Of a stretch of 34,859 bases of DNA, positions 34,741 to 34,859 are shown one piece after another. The first letter of the stretch is position 1, and each line of letters begins with the position of its first letter. The position numbers and the translations under genes are program-made. This DNA comes from Vicinamibacterales bacterium (GTDB lineage Bacteria; Acidobacteriota; Vicinamibacteria; Vicinamibacterales; 2-12-FULL-66-21). The notes beneath the pieces are model-generated. The model was not told the DNA's origin. It saw only the letters and a program-made list of their open reading frames with translations, and ran no database searches. Location of the stretch: contig DASXLB010000079.1 of assembly GCA_036496585.1 (NCBI GenBank), positions 1 through 34,859 on the forward strand. Direction: 5' to 3'.

Positions 34741-34859
34741 GCCGCCGCGAGCCGGCGGAAGGTGAGAAGCGAGCGAGCGAAGCGAGGCGAGGCGAGGCGA
34801 GCCGCCGCGAGCCGGCGGAAGGTGAGAAGCGAGCGAGCGAAGCGAGGCGAGGCGAGCCG
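34723..34859. repeat. 60-bp GC-rich tandem repeat running off the window end
   Basis: Copies at 34741-34800 and 34801-34859 are identical over their first 50 bases. They end in GAGGC sub-repeats (three in the first copy, two in the second) before GAGCCG begins the next unit, and a partial unit precedes them (34723-34740). Each unit contains a 6-bp hairpin, CCGCCG (34742-34747) with CGGCGG (34753-34758), and a purine-rich GAAGGTGAGAAGCGAGCGAGCGAAGC part with only one T per unit. The array continues beyond the window. Confidence 0.9.

Noticed and set aside
34662-34859. A gene starting at GTG 34662 and running through the tandem repeat
   Set aside because: It has no ribosome-binding site, no non-repetitive domain and an incomplete end; the repeat itself is reported instead.
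34741-34859. CRISPR array
   Set aside because: The units are contiguous tandem copies without unique spacers and there are no cas genes nearby.

Overview
This window is the replication-origin region of a GC-rich (my estimate: mid-to-upper 60s percent), probably Gram-negative bacterial chromosome. Gene content, an Escherichia-type insertion in GyrB, a YidC with a large periplasmic domain, and short repeats of the GGTCTGACCCC and GATCGGGTGATC kind suggest Acidobacteriota (Vicinamibacteria-like). That assignment is inference from gene order and style, not a database result.

Layout. (1) 1-5608: the 3' end of an unrecognised coiled-coil gene, then a short repeat-bearing gap, serS (-), galU (+), an fmdB-type zinc-ribbon gene and a DUF885 metallopeptidase-like gene (both -), and rsmI (+). 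(2) 5640-11195, all +: a TPR protein with a histone-like basic tail, glmU and glmS (the UDP-GlcNAc supply), then a YtrA-type GntR repressor and an SPFH/slipin membrane protein that form a self-regulated pair. (3) 11256-15509: leucine biosynthesis, with leuA (-) divergent from a LysR regulator (+), then leuCD (-). leuB is not present. (4) 15566-17842: the PcrA/UvrD helicase (+). (5) 17844-25756, all -: gyrA, gyrB, dnaN, dnaA, with no recF between dnaN and gyrB. (6) 25757-26048: the dnaA-rpmH spacer with clustered DnaA boxes. (7) 26049-34636, all +: rpmH, rnpA, yidD, yidC, a jag/khpB-like gene, mnmE, mnmG, rsmG, parS sites, parA, parB. (8) 34637-34859: a GC-rich 60-bp tandem repeat running off the window end.

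The genes fit one theme, the conserved origin neighbourhood. DnaA boxes occur on both sides of dnaA (a bipartite oriC), and an AT-rich stretch beside dnaN is the best candidate unwinding element. Two inverted parS sites lie between rsmG and parA for ParABS segregation. The rpmH-rnpA-yidD-yidC-jag run is tightly coupled: four consecutive start/stop overlaps of 1-4 bases. Flanking genes supply envelope precursors (galU, glmU, glmS), translation (serS, rsmI, mnmE, mnmG, rsmG) and leucine synthesis.

I found no defence system, CRISPR array, prophage, insertion sequence or tRNA gene. The most interesting signals are small: phased TTTAC repeats leading into the DnaA boxes, a perfect operator inside a near-consensus promoter upstream of the GntR gene, a duplicated gene end next to a short repeat array, sequence deviations in LeuA, GyrA, KhpB, MnmE and DnaA, and the terminal tandem repeat. 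No stretch longer than 300 bases lacks a gene; the longest gap is the dnaA-rpmH spacer at 292 bases.
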